Shown: positions 34,592-44,099, counted from the stretch's first letter. The stretch: 64,000 nucleotides of DNA from Pseudomonas azerbaijanoccidentalis (GCF_019145495.1 NZ_JAHSTU010000002.1:62001-126000), one strand, 5' to 3'. Notes: generated from the sequence alone by a model not told the origin. Translations and numbers: made by a program.

Positions 34592-35533
34592 ATGACCCGA
34601 ATTCCTGTTGCCAATGTCATCCACAGTCGACTGCGTCTGCGCCAATTGCGGCTGATGCTGGCGTTGCAGGAATTCGGTTCATTGCGTCGCGCTGCCGATC
34701 ACATCGGCATGACCCAACCTGCCGCCACCAAAATGCTCCATGAAGCCGAGGATTTGCTCGGTGTCGAACTCTTCGAACGCCTGCCCCGAGGCATGCGTTC
34801 CACCCCGTTCGGGGAAACCGTCATTTACTACGCGCGCATGGTCTTCGCCGAACTCAGCGGCATGCGCGAAGAACTGGTCGCGCTTGAATCCGGCAACCTT
34901 GGCCGGGTCGCGGTCGGTGCGATTCCGGCGCTGGCTTCGGGGTTGCTGACACGCACCATCGCGACCTTGAAACAAAGCCATCCGCGCTTGTCCATGAGCA
35001 TTCAGGTCGACACCAGCGACGTGCTGGTGCAGGCGTTGTTGCAGGATCAACTGGACATCGTGCTGGGACGAATCCCCGCCGGTGCCCGCGCCGAAGAATT
35101 GCTCTTCGACAGCCTCGGCGAAGAAGCCTTGTGCGTGATTGCCGGTGCTCAACATCCGTTGGCGAAAGCCACGCAACTGAGTTGGGCCGAATTGCAGAAC
35201 ATGACCTGGGTCTTGCAACAGCATCCAAGCCCAATGCGCGCGATCATCAATCAGGTGTTCCACAACGCGCGGGTAGACATCCCCAGCAGCATCGTCGAAA
35301 CCACTTCGATCATGACCTTGCTGTCGCTGATACAGCAGACCGACATGCTTGGCGTCACACCGGTGTCGGTGGTTGAGGACTATCCCGGTCGGGACTTGCT
35401 GGCCGTGCTGCCGATCAAGTTCGAAGCACGCTTGCCACCGTATGGTTTGATCACGCGCCGGCATCGAATCCAGTCATCGGCGATGCAGGCCTTCATGAAC
35501 TCGGTGCGGGCAGAACATGCGTTGAACAAATGA
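34592..35533 (+). CDS. LysR-family regulator, GbpR-like
   Basis: A 313-residue LysR regulator. The HTH is at ~20-78 (LALQEFGSLRRAADHIGMTQPAATKM), followed by a sugar/acid-type effector domain. The sequence resembles the GbpR group (galactose-binding protein regulator) of alpha-proteobacterial sugar loci. It is downstream of tctA and is the only regulator gene in the sugar-acid block, so it is the natural candidate for binding the three ATArCC-N3-GGyTAT dyads; that assignment is inference. ATG 34592 has only a weak GAG upstream. Confidence 0.9.
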   Translation: MTRIPVANVIHSRLRLRQLRLMLALQEFGSLRRAADHIGMTQPAATKMLHEAEDLLGVELFERLPRGMRSTPFGETVIYYARMVFAELSGMREELVALESGNLGRVAVGAIPALASGLLTRTIATLKQSHPRLSMSIQVDTSDVLVQALLQDQLDIVLGRIPAGARAEELLFDSLGEEALCVIAGAQHPLAKATQLSWAELQNMTWVLQQHPSPMRAIINQVFHNARVDIPSSIVETTSIMTLLSLIQQTDMLGVTPVSVVEDYPGRDLLAVLPIKFEARLPPYGLITRRHRIQSSAMQAFMNSVRAEHALNK

Positions 35534-35534
35534 A

Positions 35535-35565
35535 AAAAGGCCCGGAGCAATGCTCCGGGCCTTTT
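35535..35565. terminator. Bidirectional terminator between the convergent LysR and DMT genes
   Basis: AAAAGGCCCGGAGCA / TGCTCCGGGCCTTTT, a 15-bp perfect stem with A- and T-runs at the ends, serving genes on both strands. Confidence 0.92.
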
Positions 35566-35570
35566 CAGGG

Positions 35571-36434
35571 TCACGCCGTTTTACGGAACACAAACACCAG
35601 GCCGACGATGATCAACAGCATGCCCAGCATGCTCAACGTTGCCAGACGATTGCCGAAAAACAGGTAATCCATCACCGCCGTCACCGCGGGCACCAGGTAG
35701 AACAGGCTGGTGACATTCACCAGATTGCCCCGGGCAATCAAGCGGTAAAGCAGCAACGTCGCCAGCACCGACACCACCAGCCCCATCCACAAAACCGGCA
35801 CGATAAACCCGACGCTGTGCTCGAAGTGAAACGGCTGGAACGGCACGAAGATCCCACACAGCAACAGCCCGGCGAGGTACTGCACCGGCAGCGTGCCGAG
35901 GGGGTTATCGGTGATGCGCTTTTGCATGATCGAACCGAACGTCATGCTCGCCAGCGCCAGCAATCCGAAGAGCATCCCGGCCATCGACATGCCGGCCAGA
36001 CCGATGCCCTGGTAAACCACCATGATCAACCCCGCCAAACCCAGCGACAGGCCAAACATCCGGCTCCAGGAACGCTGGCGCTCCATCAGCACCACGGTGA
36101 GGATAGGTTGCACGCCCATGATCGTTGCCATGACACCCGGTGTGACTTTCAAATCCAGGGCCAGCAGATAGAAAATCTGATAGGCCCCCAACAACACCAC
36201 ACCCGTGGCCATCGCATACAGCATCGGCCTGCCGCCCTTGGGCAATTTCAGTTTGAACAACGGCACCAGCAGCACCAGACCGCACAAGGCAATGACGAAG
36301 CGAAACAACAGAAACGCAAAGGGTGATGCGTGGGCCAGGCCCCATTTGGAGAAGATCGCCCCGCTGCTCCACAGCAGGACGAACAGGCTCGTGGACGCCG
36401 CCGCGAGCGCGGTTTTTTTCGAAAGGACAAACAT
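35571..36434 (-). CDS. DMT superfamily (EamA) transporter
   Basis: A 287-residue inner-membrane protein with ten predicted hydrophobic segments in two EamA halves. The N-terminal region LFVLLWSSGAIFSKWGLAHAS is typical. ATG 36434 has AGGTGG about 5 bases upstream. The gene ends 5 bases before a shared bidirectional terminator. The exported compound is unknown. It is unrelated in sequence context to the EamA gene at 22.5 kb. Confidence 0.9.
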   Translation of the reverse strand: MFVLSKKTALAAASTSLFVLLWSSGAIFSKWGLAHASPFAFLLFRFVIALCGLVLLVPLFKLKLPKGGRPMLYAMATGVVLLGAYQIFYLLALDLKVTPGVMATIMGVQPILTVVLMERQRSWSRMFGLSLGLAGLIMVVYQGIGLAGMSMAGMLFGLLALASMTFGSIMQKRITDNPLGTLPVQYLAGLLLCGIFVPFQPFHFEHSVGFIVPVLWMGLVVSVLATLLLYRLIARGNLVNVTSLFYLVPAVTAVMDYLFFGNRLATLSMLGMLLIIVGLVFVFRKTA

Positions 36435-36716
36435 GAATACCACCTGTAGTCAGGCAAATAGCCAATTCAGTCAAAGCTGAAATTCAGTTGTTTTTCAGGT
36501 GTGCGCGGGGTTCAGCAGAAACGCTGATCAGCCCGAAACGCCAACACCCGGCGGCGAGACCACCGCGCAAACCGGCGTGCGACTGACAGGAGGGGGGTAA
36601 TGACTGATCTGCCCCGGCTGCTGATTCCCGCACGGCACGACGCCAGCGTTGACCGCTGAATCGACTACCGCGTTGATGTGGGATGCAGGCATTGGGCTGA
36701 TCTTTATTGGGGGGAT
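36435..36716. other. Intergenic region without a supportable gene
   Basis: About 280 bases upstream of the DMT gene. Short open frames here lack ribosome-binding sites and Pseudomonas-like composition. It should contain the DMT promoter on the minus strand; no clear -35/-10 pair or repeat was found. Confidence 0.4.
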
Positions 36717-36741
36717 AAAAAAGTGAGTCCTGAAACTCACT
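36717..36741 (-). terminator. Intrinsic terminator downstream of lpxO
   Basis: On the minus strand AGTGAGT-ttcagg-ACTCACT followed by TTTTT, ~117 bases after the lpxO stop. Confidence 0.8.
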
Positions 36742-36857
36742 GAGCGTCGACTATAACCACGCGCCGACACGGTTTGCAATGACTTGGTCAAAGGGCCATT
36801 CAGTTACACCGCGATGCAACCTGTAGCATTGGGATATATCCGTTCTTATGACTCTCA

Positions 36858-37796
36858 TCACCCAAACAACCAATACCCCAACAACGCCAACACCACCGCA
36901 GCCAACACAGGCCGCAGCACTCGGTAAGCCTTGGGATTGCTGCGTTTCCACTGTTTGACTGCGCCACTGAACTTGTCGCTGGCGTTCTTGCTCCAGGCGT
37001 AAGCCTGATTGATTCCGCCTACCCGTTCATCATCAAGGTTTTGTGGTGCGGTGGCGCGGCCCAGGAAAGCGCTGATCGAACGGTTGATGCGAGTCATCAA
37101 TCGATTGCTCAGGGGACGCTCGATATCGCAGAACAGGATGACCCGAGTCTTGTTGGTTTCGTTCTTGACCCAGTGCACATAGGTCTCGTCGAACATCACG
37201 TCTTCGCCGTCGCGCCAGGCATATTCCTGACCGTCGACGAAGATGCGGCAATCGTCGGAATTGGGGGTCGACAGGCCCAAGTGATAACGCAGGGAACCGG
37301 CAAACGGGTCGCGATGCGGGTTGAGATGGCTGCCGCCCGGAAGCAGCGCAAACATCGCGCCTTTGACATTGGGAATGCTGCTGACCAGCTCCACTGTTTT
37401 CGGGCACAGCAGCTCTGCCGAGGGCAAGGGTTTGTCGTACCACTTGAGATAGAAACGCTTCCAGCCTTTCTTGAAGAACGAGCCGAACCCGGCGTCGTTG
37501 TTTTTCTCGGCGGCGCGGATATACCCCTCGTCGAACAGGTGCATCGCTTCGTCGCGAATGGCTTCCCAATTGTTCTTGAGCACATCCAGTTCAGGAAACC
37601 GGCTGCGGTCCAGATAGGGTTTTGAAGGCACGCCGGAGAACAGGTACATCAAGGCGTTGTAGGGGGCAAACAACGCCGAGTGGTTGACGAACTGACGCAG
37701 GACCGGCAAACGAGCCTTGCCACGTAAATGCACATAGAGGGTACTGCCCAGAAACAGCAGCAACAACGACGCCTTCGCGGCAAAGGAAAAGGTCAT
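36858..37796 (-). CDS. lpxO: Fe(II)/2-oxoglutarate lipid A hydroxylase, LpxO family
   Basis: A 312-residue aspartyl/asparaginyl beta-hydroxylase-type dioxygenase, expected to 2-hydroxylate secondary acyl chains of lipid A at the inner membrane. An N-terminal TM segment (~4-18) and a C-terminal TM tail (~290-310) bracket the catalytic domain. The iron ligands are His and Asp in HLNPHRDPF (~165) and the distal His in ETYVHWVKNETNK (~215). ATG 37796 has AAGGAG 7 bases upstream. It is monocistronic, with a distinctive TGTTAACA pair ~110 bases upstream. Confidence 0.88.
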   Translation of the reverse strand: MTFSFAAKASLLLLFLGSTLYVHLRGKARLPVLRQFVNHSALFAPYNALMYLFSGVPSKPYLDRSRFPELDVLKNNWEAIRDEAMHLFDEGYIRAAEKNNDAGFGSFFKKGWKRFYLKWYDKPLPSAELLCPKTVELVSSIPNVKGAMFALLPGGSHLNPHRDPFAGSLRYHLGLSTPNSDDCRIFVDGQEYAWRDGEDVMFDETYVHWVKNETNKTRVILFCDIERPLSNRLMTRINRSISAFLGRATAPQNLDDERVGGINQAYAWSKNASDKFSGAVKQWKRSNPKAYRVLRPVLAAVVLALLGYWLFG

Positions 37797-37905
37797 CAAC
37801 AACTCCTTGGTAATAAACACGTTGCACAACGCCATTTACCCGGCGTCGCAGCGCCATGATAAACATTACCCACCAAGGGAAAAAACCGCCTGAGCCAACA
37901 TTCAG

Positions 37906-37939
37906 TGTTAACAATTGCGCAACAAAGCCATTGTTAACA
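37906..37939. promoter_or_regulatory. Inverted repeat with two TGTTAACA palindromes upstream of lpxO
   Basis: TGTTAACAAT (37906-37915) and ATTGTTAACA (37930-37939) are perfect inverted 10-mers, and each contains the self-complementary octamer TGTTAACA. The octamers are 26 bases apart, about two and a half helical turns. A dimer-of-dimers operator is plausible; the cognate regulator is unknown. Confidence 0.6.
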
Positions 37940-38025
37940 GAACGGGCCTGAACGCCGGCTGACGTAAATCAGCCTTGATGGAGAAGGCTTGTGCCCCTTC
38001 TCCACCATCACCCGAATACCCAGGT

Positions 38026-39000
38026 TTACTGCTGGTTCTCCTGCTCGGTAAACAGATCGCTGAACAGCATGCTCGACAAGTAACGCTCCCCAGAGTCCGG
38101 CAGAATCACCACGATGGTTTTACCCTGCATTTCCGGGGTTTCGGCCAACCGCACCGCCACCGCCATCGCTGCGCCGCAGGAAATGCCGCACAGAATGCCC
38201 TCTTCCTGCATCAATCGCAGGGCCATGGCCTTCGATTCTTCGTCGCTCACCAGTTCCACGCGGTCCACGATCGACAGGTCGAGGTTCTTCGGCACAAAAC
38301 CGGCACCGATACCCTGGATCTTGTGGGGGCTCGGCTTGATTTCCTGCCCGGCCAGCGACTGGGTAATCACCGGCGAAACGGCCGGTTCTACCGCCACCGA
38401 AAGAATCGGTTTGCCCTGGGTATTCTTGATATACCGCGACACACCGGTAATGGTTCCACCTGTTCCGACACCCGATACCAAAACATCCACCGCGCCATCG
38501 GTATCGTTCCAGATTTCCGGACCGGTGGTTTTTTCATGAATGGCCGGGTTTGCAGGGTTATCGAACTGTGACGGCATGAAATAAGTGGACGGATCGCTGG
38601 CGACGATTTCCCCGGCCTTTTCGATGGCACCCTTCATCCCTTTGGCCGGCTCGGTCAACACCAACTCCGCGCCCAGCGCCTTGAGCACCTTGCGTCGCTC
38701 GATGCTCATCGATGCCGGCATGGTCAGCATCAATTTATAGCCTCGTGCGGCGGCAACGAAGGCCAGGCCAATACCGGTATTACCCGACGTGGGTTCGACA
38801 ATGGTCATGCCCGGCTTGAGTTTACCGGTGCTTTCGGCATCCCAGATCATGTTGGCGCCGATGCGGCACTTGACCGAATAACCGGGGTTACGCCCCTCGA
38901 TCTTGGCCAGGATGGTCACCCCGCGCGGGGCAATCCGGTTGATCTGCACCAGCGGTGTATTGCCGATGGAATGGGCGTTGTCAGCAAAAATACGGCTCAT
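38026..39000 (-). CDS. cysK: Cysteine synthase A (O-acetylserine sulfhydrylase)
   Basis: A 324-residue PLP enzyme that makes cysteine from O-acetylserine and sulfide. The Schiff-base lysine is in [11 protein letters not shown] (~43), the substrate loop is [12 protein letters not shown] (~68), and the phosphate-binding loop is [10 protein letters not shown] (~175). The size fits CysK rather than CysM. ATG 39000 has AAGGAC upstream; an upstream start adds 13 residues without homology. It is divergent from a DUF748 gene. Confidence 0.95.
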   Translation of the reverse strand: MSRIFADNAHSIGNTPLVQINRIAPRGVTILAKIEGRNPGYSVKCRIGANMIWDAESTGKLKPGMTIVEPTSGNTGIGLAFVAAARGYKLMLTMPASMSIERRKVLKALGAELVLTEPAKGMKGAIEKAGEIVASDPSTYFMPSQFDNPANPAIHEKTTGPEIWNDTDGAVDVLVSGVGTGGTITGVSRYIKNTQGKPILSVAVEPAVSPVITQSLAGQEIKPSPHKIQGIGAGFVPKNLDLSIVDRVELVSDEESKAMALRLMQEEGILCGISCGAAMAVAVRLAETPEMQGKTIVVILPDSGERYLSSMLFSDLFTEQENQQ

Positions 39001-39129
39001 GGCTGGGTCCTTAACGACAGCATTGAAATAGGGCATCAAGGTAAGCCTCTTGCCCGTAGGCGTCCAGTCAGGTCGAACGTCCGGTTGCCGGCGCAGTCAA
39101 TGGCTTTAGATCGCCAGAGATTTACCACT

Positions 39130-40206
39130 ATGAAACGTCGATACCGCTGGCCGCTATGGACCCTCGCCGGCCTCGTTGTGGTGCTGATTGCCCTGCACTT
39201 CGCGTTGCCGTACCTGGTGCGTGACTACCTGAACGACAAACTGGCGAACATGGGTGACTATCGCGGCCAGATTGTCGATGTGGACCTGGCCCTGTGGCGC
39301 GGCGCCTACAAAATCAACGGACTGAAAATCGTCAAGGTCGATGGCAAAGTCCCCGTGCCGTTCGTCAATGCACCGCTGATCGACCTCTCGGTCAGCTGGC
39401 ATTCGCTCTGGTACGACCATGCCGTGGTCGCCGAAGTCCAGTTCATCAAGCCTGAAGTGAACTTCGTCGACGGTGGCGCCAACAAACAGAACTCCCAAAC
39501 CGGCCAGGGCACCGACTGGCGCGCCCAACTGGGCAAATTGTTGCCGATCACTTTGAACGAGGTGCGGATCAATGACGGCAAGATCACCTTCCGCAACTTC
39601 AATTCCAAACCACCCGTGAACATGAATGCCACAAATGTCGACGCCAGCATTTTCAACCTGACCAACGTGGTCGACACCAAAGGCAAGCGCGACGCCCGTT
39701 TTGAAGGCAAAGCCCTTCTGCTGGGGCATGCACCACTGGAAACCACCGCCACGTTCGATCCCCTGAGCAACTTCGAAGACTTCGAATTTCGCATGCGGGC
39801 CAAGGATATCGAGCTCAAACGCATGAACGACTTCGCTTCCGCCTATGGCAAGTTCGACTTCAACGCCGGCCACGGCGATGTGGTCATCGAAGCCGAAGCC
39901 AACAAAGGCCGACTCAAGGGCTACATCAAACCGCTGTTGCGTGACGTCGATGTATTCAACTGGCAGCAAGATGTGGAAAACAAAAATAAAGGACTATTTC
40001 GTTCCGTGTGGGAAGCTCTGGTCGGTGGCACCGAAACCGTTCTGAAGAATCAGGGCAAAAACCAGTTCGCGACGCGGGTCGAACTCAGCGGCAGTGTGCA
40101 TCAAAGCGATATCAGCGCGTTCGAAGCGTTTTTGCAGATTTTACGCAATGGTTTCGTCCAGGCGTTCAATGCGCGGTATGAACGACCGAAACCGGAGGCC
40201 GACTGA
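39130..40206 (+). CDS. DUF748/AsmA-like envelope protein
   Basis: A 358-residue protein with one N-terminal TM segment (~7-28, WTLAGLVVVLIALHFALPYLV) and a large, beta-rich periplasmic domain of the DUF748 type, distantly like AsmA. These are thought to act in outer-membrane or lipid homeostasis. ATG 39130 follows AGAG by ~8 bases; the frame is open for 53 codons upstream but that part overlaps the cysK start. It lies 144 bases before the MoxR gene on the same strand. Confidence 0.82.
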   Translation: MKRRYRWPLWTLAGLVVVLIALHFALPYLVRDYLNDKLANMGDYRGQIVDVDLALWRGAYKINGLKIVKVDGKVPVPFVNAPLIDLSVSWHSLWYDHAVVAEVQFIKPEVNFVDGGANKQNSQTGQGTDWRAQLGKLLPITLNEVRINDGKITFRNFNSKPPVNMNATNVDASIFNLTNVVDTKGKRDARFEGKALLLGHAPLETTATFDPLSNFEDFEFRMRAKDIELKRMNDFASAYGKFDFNAGHGDVVIEAEANKGRLKGYIKPLLRDVDVFNWQQDVENKNKGLFRSVWEALVGGTETVLKNQGKNQFATRVELSGSVHQSDISAFEAFLQILRNGFVQAFNARYERPKPEAD

Positions 40207-40350
40207 GTCAAGATGTGACGCTCCATTCAGAGACTGAATAAGCCGTCTGCGTTCACAGTCGACCGGGCAGCGCGTTATAGTCGGGGCTGACCATTTATTG
40301 CGCCCCGCCCTGCCTCGTTCAGGTCGGCGTTACCGTTCGAGGATTAGCAG

Positions 40351-41196
40351 ATGAAGTTCGAAGGCACCCAGGCCTACGTCGCCACCGATGACCTGAAGCT
40401 GGCGGTCAACGCCGCCATCACCCTGGAGCGGCCGCTGCTGGTCAAGGGCGAACCGGGCACCGGCAAGACCATGCTCGCCGAGCAATTGGCCGAATCCTTT
40501 GGTGCCAAGCTGATTACCTGGCACATCAAATCCACCACCAAGGCCCATCAAGGCCTGTACGAGTACGATGCGGTCAGCCGCCTGCGCGATTCGCAACTGG
40601 GCACGGAAAAAGTCCACGATGTTCGTAACTACCTGAAAAAAGGCAAGCTCTGGGAAGCCTTCGAATCCGATGAGCGGGTGATCCTGCTGATCGACGAAAT
40701 CGACAAGGCCGACATCGAGTTCCCGAACGACCTGCTGCAAGAACTCGACAAGATGGAGTTCTACGTTTACGAGATCGACGAGACCATCAAGGCCAAGAAA
40801 CGCCCGATCATCATCATTACCTCCAACAACGAGAAAGAGCTACCGGACGCCTTCCTGCGTCGCTGCTTCTTCCACTACATCGCCTTCCCCGACCGCACCA
40901 CCCTGCAAAAAATTGTCGACGTGCACTATCCGGACATCAAGAAAGACCTGGTCAGCGAAGCGCTGGACGTGTTCTTCGACGTGCGCAAAGTGCCGGGCCT
41001 GAAGAAAAAGCCTTCGACCTCCGAGCTGGTGGACTGGCTGAAGCTGCTGATGGCCGACAACATCGGCGAAGCGGTGCTGCGCGAGCGCGATCCGACCAAA
41101 GCCATCCCGCCGCTGGCCGGCGCCTTGGTGAAGAACGAACAGGACGTGCAACTGCTGGAGCGTCTGGCGTTCATGAGCCGTCGCGGCAGTCGATAA
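40351..41196 (+). CDS. MoxR-family AAA+ ATPase
   Basis: A 281-residue MoxR AAA+ ATPase. Walker A is GEPGTGKTM (~35), Walker B is ILLIDEIDKADIE (~115), and sensor 1 is IITSNNEKELPDAFLRRC (~155). MoxR proteins act as chaperone-like partners of VWA proteins to mature or insert metal cofactors in target enzymes. It is 12 bases upstream of the VWA gene and surely co-transcribed. GAGGATTAGCAG precedes the ATG. Confidence 0.93.
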   Translation: MKFEGTQAYVATDDLKLAVNAAITLERPLLVKGEPGTGKTMLAEQLAESFGAKLITWHIKSTTKAHQGLYEYDAVSRLRDSQLGTEKVHDVRNYLKKGKLWEAFESDERVILLIDEIDKADIEFPNDLLQELDKMEFYVYEIDETIKAKKRPIIIITSNNEKELPDAFLRRCFFHYIAFPDRTTLQKIVDVHYPDIKKDLVSEALDVFFDVRKVPGLKKKPSTSELVDWLKLLMADNIGEAVLRERDPTKAIPPLAGALVKNEQDVQLLERLAFMSRRGSR

Positions 41197-41208
41197 GAGG
41201 CTGATGCC

Positions 41209-42387
41209 ATGCTGCTCAACCTCTTCAATGAAATGCGCGCAGCCAAGGTGCCGGTCTCGGTGCGTGAACTGCTCGACCTGATCAACGCGCTGAAACAGCG
41301 CGTGACCTTCGCCGACATGGACGAGTTTTACTACTTGTCCCGGGCAATCCTGGTGAAGGACGAAAAGCATTTCGACAAGTTCGACCGGGCCTTTGGTGCC
41401 TATTTCAACGGCCTGGAAAAACTCGACGATCACCTGCAAGCGCTGATCCCGGAAGACTGGCTGCGCAAGGAATTCGAGCGCTCCCTGACCGACGAAGAGC
41501 GCGCGGCGATCCAGTCCCTCGGTGGCCTGGACAAGCTGATCGAAGAATTCAAGAAGCGCCTGGAGGAACAGAAGGAACGCCACGCCGGCGGCAACAAATG
41601 GATCGGTACCGGCGGCACCAGCCCCTTCGGCTCCGGTGGTTTCAACCCGGAAGGCATACGGGTCGGCGACGCCGGCAAGCGCCAGGGCAAGGCCGCCAAA
41701 GTCTGGGACCAGCGCGAGTACAAGAACCTCGACGACTCGGTGGAGCTGGGTACGCGCAACATCAAGGTCGCCCTGCGCCGCTTGCGCAAATTTGCCCGTC
41801 AGGGTGCGGCGGAAGAACTGGACATCGATGGCACCATCGACCACACCGCCAAGGACGCCGGTCTGCTGAACATCCAGATGCGACCGGAGCGACGCAACAC
41901 CGTCAAACTGTTGCTGCTGTTCGACATCGGCGGCTCGATGGATGCGCACGTAAAGATTTGCGAAGAGTTGTTCTCGGCCTGCAAGACCGAGTTCAAGCAT
42001 TTGGAGTACTTCTACTTCCACAACTTCATTTATGAATCGGTGTGGAAGAACAACATGCGTCGCACGTCCGAGCGCACCTCGACCATGGACCTGCTGCACA
42101 AGTACGGCGCCGACTACAAAGTGATTTTCATCGGTGACGCCGCCATGGCCCCCTATGAAATCACCCAGGCGGGCGGCAGCGTCGAGCACTGGAACGAAGA
42201 AGCCGGTTACGTGTGGATGCAGCGGTTCAAGGAGAAGTACAAGAAGCTCATCTGGATCAACCCGTATCCGAAGGACACCTGGGGCTATACCTCGTCGACC
42301 AATATCGTGCGGGACTTGATTGACGACCAGATGTATCCGCTGACCCTTCGGGGATTGGAGGAAGGGATGCGGTTTCTTTCCAAGTAA
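41209..42387 (+). CDS. VWA domain-containing CoxE-like protein
   Basis: A 392-residue partner of the MoxR ATPase. The N-terminal ~220 residues are helical and charged, with a Gly-rich linker GGTSPFGSGGFNPEG (~145). The C-terminal VWA domain begins near 225, with the metal site LLLLFDIGGSMDAH. The DxGxS form replaces the canonical DxSxS, as is common in CoxE-like proteins. The MoxR-VWA pair may load or activate a metal-dependent partner; no obvious client enzyme is adjacent. Confidence 0.92.
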   Translation: MLLNLFNEMRAAKVPVSVRELLDLINALKQRVTFADMDEFYYLSRAILVKDEKHFDKFDRAFGAYFNGLEKLDDHLQALIPEDWLRKEFERSLTDEERAAIQSLGGLDKLIEEFKKRLEEQKERHAGGNKWIGTGGTSPFGSGGFNPEGIRVGDAGKRQGKAAKVWDQREYKNLDDSVELGTRNIKVALRRLRKFARQGAAEELDIDGTIDHTAKDAGLLNIQMRPERRNTVKLLLLFDIGGSMDAHVKICEELFSACKTEFKHLEYFYFHNFIYESVWKNNMRRTSERTSTMDLLHKYGADYKVIFIGDAAMAPYEITQAGGSVEHWNEEAGYVWMQRFKEKYKKLIWINPYPKDTWGYTSSTNIVRDLIDDQMYPLTLRGLEEGMRFLSK

Positions 42388-42401
42388 CCGAATGACGGCC
42401 T

Positions 42402-42472
42402 CAAAGATCGCAGCCTGCGGCAGCTCCTACAGAGATCGGTGTAGGAGCTGCCGCAGGCTGCGATCTTTTGAT
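42402..42472. repeat. REP pair, family A, copy 6
   Basis: AAAGATCGCAGCCTGCGGCA ... GGAGCTGCCGCAGGCTGCGA followed by TCTTTT, between the convergent VWA and pxpC genes. The tip variant is CTGCGG instead of CTTCGG in both arms, i.e. compensatory. Confidence 0.9.
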
Positions 42473-42474
42473 CT

Positions 42475-43398
42475 TCAACGCGTAAAACGCTGCAAATACT
42501 CGACCTGTTCACGATGGGCCACATCCTGCACCACCGGCCGCAACCGCACCTGCGCCCCCGGCAAACACTGCGCCAATCGCGCCAGCGCCAACGGCGTCAA
42601 CGCCCCCAGTCGTGGATAGCCACCAATGGTCTGCCGGTCATTGAGCAACACAATCGGTTGCCCGTCCGGTGGCACTTGAACGGCACCCAACGGAATGCCC
42701 TCGGAAATCATCGGTTTACCCTGATACTGCAACGCCGTGCCCAGCAGACGAATGCCCATCCGGTCGGCGCGGCTGTCGAGGCACCATTGGCTGTTGAACG
42801 CATCGAACAGGCTCTGCCCGCTGAACTCACCGATTTGCGCACCGAGGACCAGGTCCAACGGCGCATCAAGATTCAGATTTGGCCGCTGGTCTGCAGTCAG
42901 CTCCCGCAGCAACATCACCGAATTGCCCGAATAGCTCAAACCCGCGCCTTTGCTCAGCGCCCGGCCCATGCCATCCAGCCCGCCGAGTTCTTCGCGGACC
43001 ACCGTCGCGCTGCTGCCCAACACCTTCGGCGCATCGAACCCGCCCGGTGCCGCCAGATACGAACGTGCGCCCAGTAACGGCTGGGTGAACTGCAAACACT
43101 GACCTTTGTGCAGTCGGAAACTGCGCCACGGTGCGAGCGCCTCGCCGTCCACTTGAGCGCCCAGGTCCGCCCCGGCCAGCGCCAGCACGCAGTCGTCCTC
43201 GGCCACCACGGTGAACCCGCCGAGGGTGATTTCGATCGCGGGCGCATCCAGCCCGTTGCCCAGCAGCCAGTTGGCCCACGACATCGAGCGCCAATCAGCC
43301 GCGCCGCCCTGTGTCACGCCCAGATGCCGCACGCCGAATCGACCGGCATCCTGCAACAGGCACAGCGGCGTACTCGCTTCAATCATCAACCGGCTCAT
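42475..43398 (-). CDS. pxpC: 5-oxoprolinase subunit C (biotin-dependent carboxyltransferase-like)
   Basis: A 307-residue subunit of the prokaryotic ATP-dependent 5-oxoprolinase, which opens pyroglutamate to glutamate. It belongs to the allophanate-hydrolase subunit 2 fold; LLQDAGRFGVRHLGVTQGGAAD at the N-terminus is the signature. The start codon overlaps the pxpB stop by four bases (ATGA). It is the last gene of the pxpA-pxpB-pxpC operon. Confidence 0.92.
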   Translation of the reverse strand: MSRLMIEASTPLCLLQDAGRFGVRHLGVTQGGAADWRSMSWANWLLGNGLDAPAIEITLGGFTVVAEDDCVLALAGADLGAQVDGEALAPWRSFRLHKGQCLQFTQPLLGARSYLAAPGGFDAPKVLGSSATVVREELGGLDGMGRALSKGAGLSYSGNSVMLLRELTADQRPNLNLDAPLDLVLGAQIGEFSGQSLFDAFNSQWCLDSRADRMGIRLLGTALQYQGKPMISEGIPLGAVQVPPDGQPIVLLNDRQTIGGYPRLGALTPLALARLAQCLPGAQVRLRPVVQDVAHREQVEYLQRFTR

Positions 43399-44099
43399 GC
43401 CTGGGCCTCCAAAGGTGTGTCGTCGCCACCCAGATTGATGAACTCGGCATGACCGACAGCCTCAAACCGCACAGTGTCACCCGGTTGCATCAAGCTGTAG
43501 CCATCGCGGTTGCGGTCGAACAATTTTGCCGGTGTGCGGCCGATCAGGTTCCAGCCCCCTGGTGAGACCACCGGGTAAGCTGCCGTCTGTCGTTCAGCGA
43601 TGCCGACACTGCCAGCGGCGACTTTCTTGCGTGGCGTGTTCAGGCGCGGTGCGGCCAACACTTCTTCCACGAGCCCCATGAACGCAAAGCCCGGCGCAAA
43701 ACCCAGGGCAAACACCTGATACTCACGCTCGCTGTGACGACGGATCACCTCCTCCACCGCCACCCCACTGCGCTGCGACAACAGGCTCAGCTCTGGGCCG
43801 ACGCTCAAGTCGTACCACACGGGCAGCACGTGACAGGTGCCGCGAGTGCGCGCATTGGGCGACAGGTCGATCAACGCGTCAGCGATCAACTCCCGCGCCT
43901 GTGCCGGGCTCAAAGCGTTCAGGTCGTAATGCACCATCAATGTCGTATAGGACGGCACCAGATCGATCAAATGTTCAGCAAACGCCGCCCGCAGACTTTC
44001 GCTGGCCGCGAGCATCCACGGCATGTTGGCTTCGGCTATCTCATCGAACAGGCGCACCATCAGGCAATCGAGCGCGACCACTTCCACCCGCAGTTTCAT
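43395..44099 (-). CDS. pxpB: 5-oxoprolinase subunit B
   Basis: A 234-residue allophanate-hydrolase subunit 1-like protein. The signature [14 protein letters not shown] lies near residue 125, and [33 protein letters not shown] follows near 150 as a continuous conserved block. The ATG at 44099 overlaps the pxpA stop by four bases, although the frame is open further upstream inside pxpA. Together with PxpC it activates and transfers carboxyl or phosphoryl groups for pyroglutamate opening. Confidence 0.92.
   Translation of the reverse strand: MKLRVEVVALDCLMVRLFDEIAEANMPWMLAASESLRAAFAEHLIDLVPSYTTLMVHYDLNALSPAQARELIADALIDLSPNARTRGTCHVLPVWYDLSVGPELSLLSQRSGVAVEEVIRRHSEREYQVFALGFAPGFAFMGLVEEVLAAPRLNTPRKKVAAGSVGIAERQTAAYPVVSPGGWNLIGRTPAKLFDRNRDGYSLMQPGDTVRFEAVGHAEFINLGGDDTPLEAQA

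Noticed and set aside
36528..36791. Possible small protein between lpxO and the DMT gene
   Set aside because: It overlaps the lpxO terminator, has no ribosome-binding site and no sensible composition.
37980..38004. Hairpin GGAGAAGG/CCTTCTCC as cysK terminator
   Set aside because: The stem is good, but neither strand has a T-run, so intrinsic termination is not supported.
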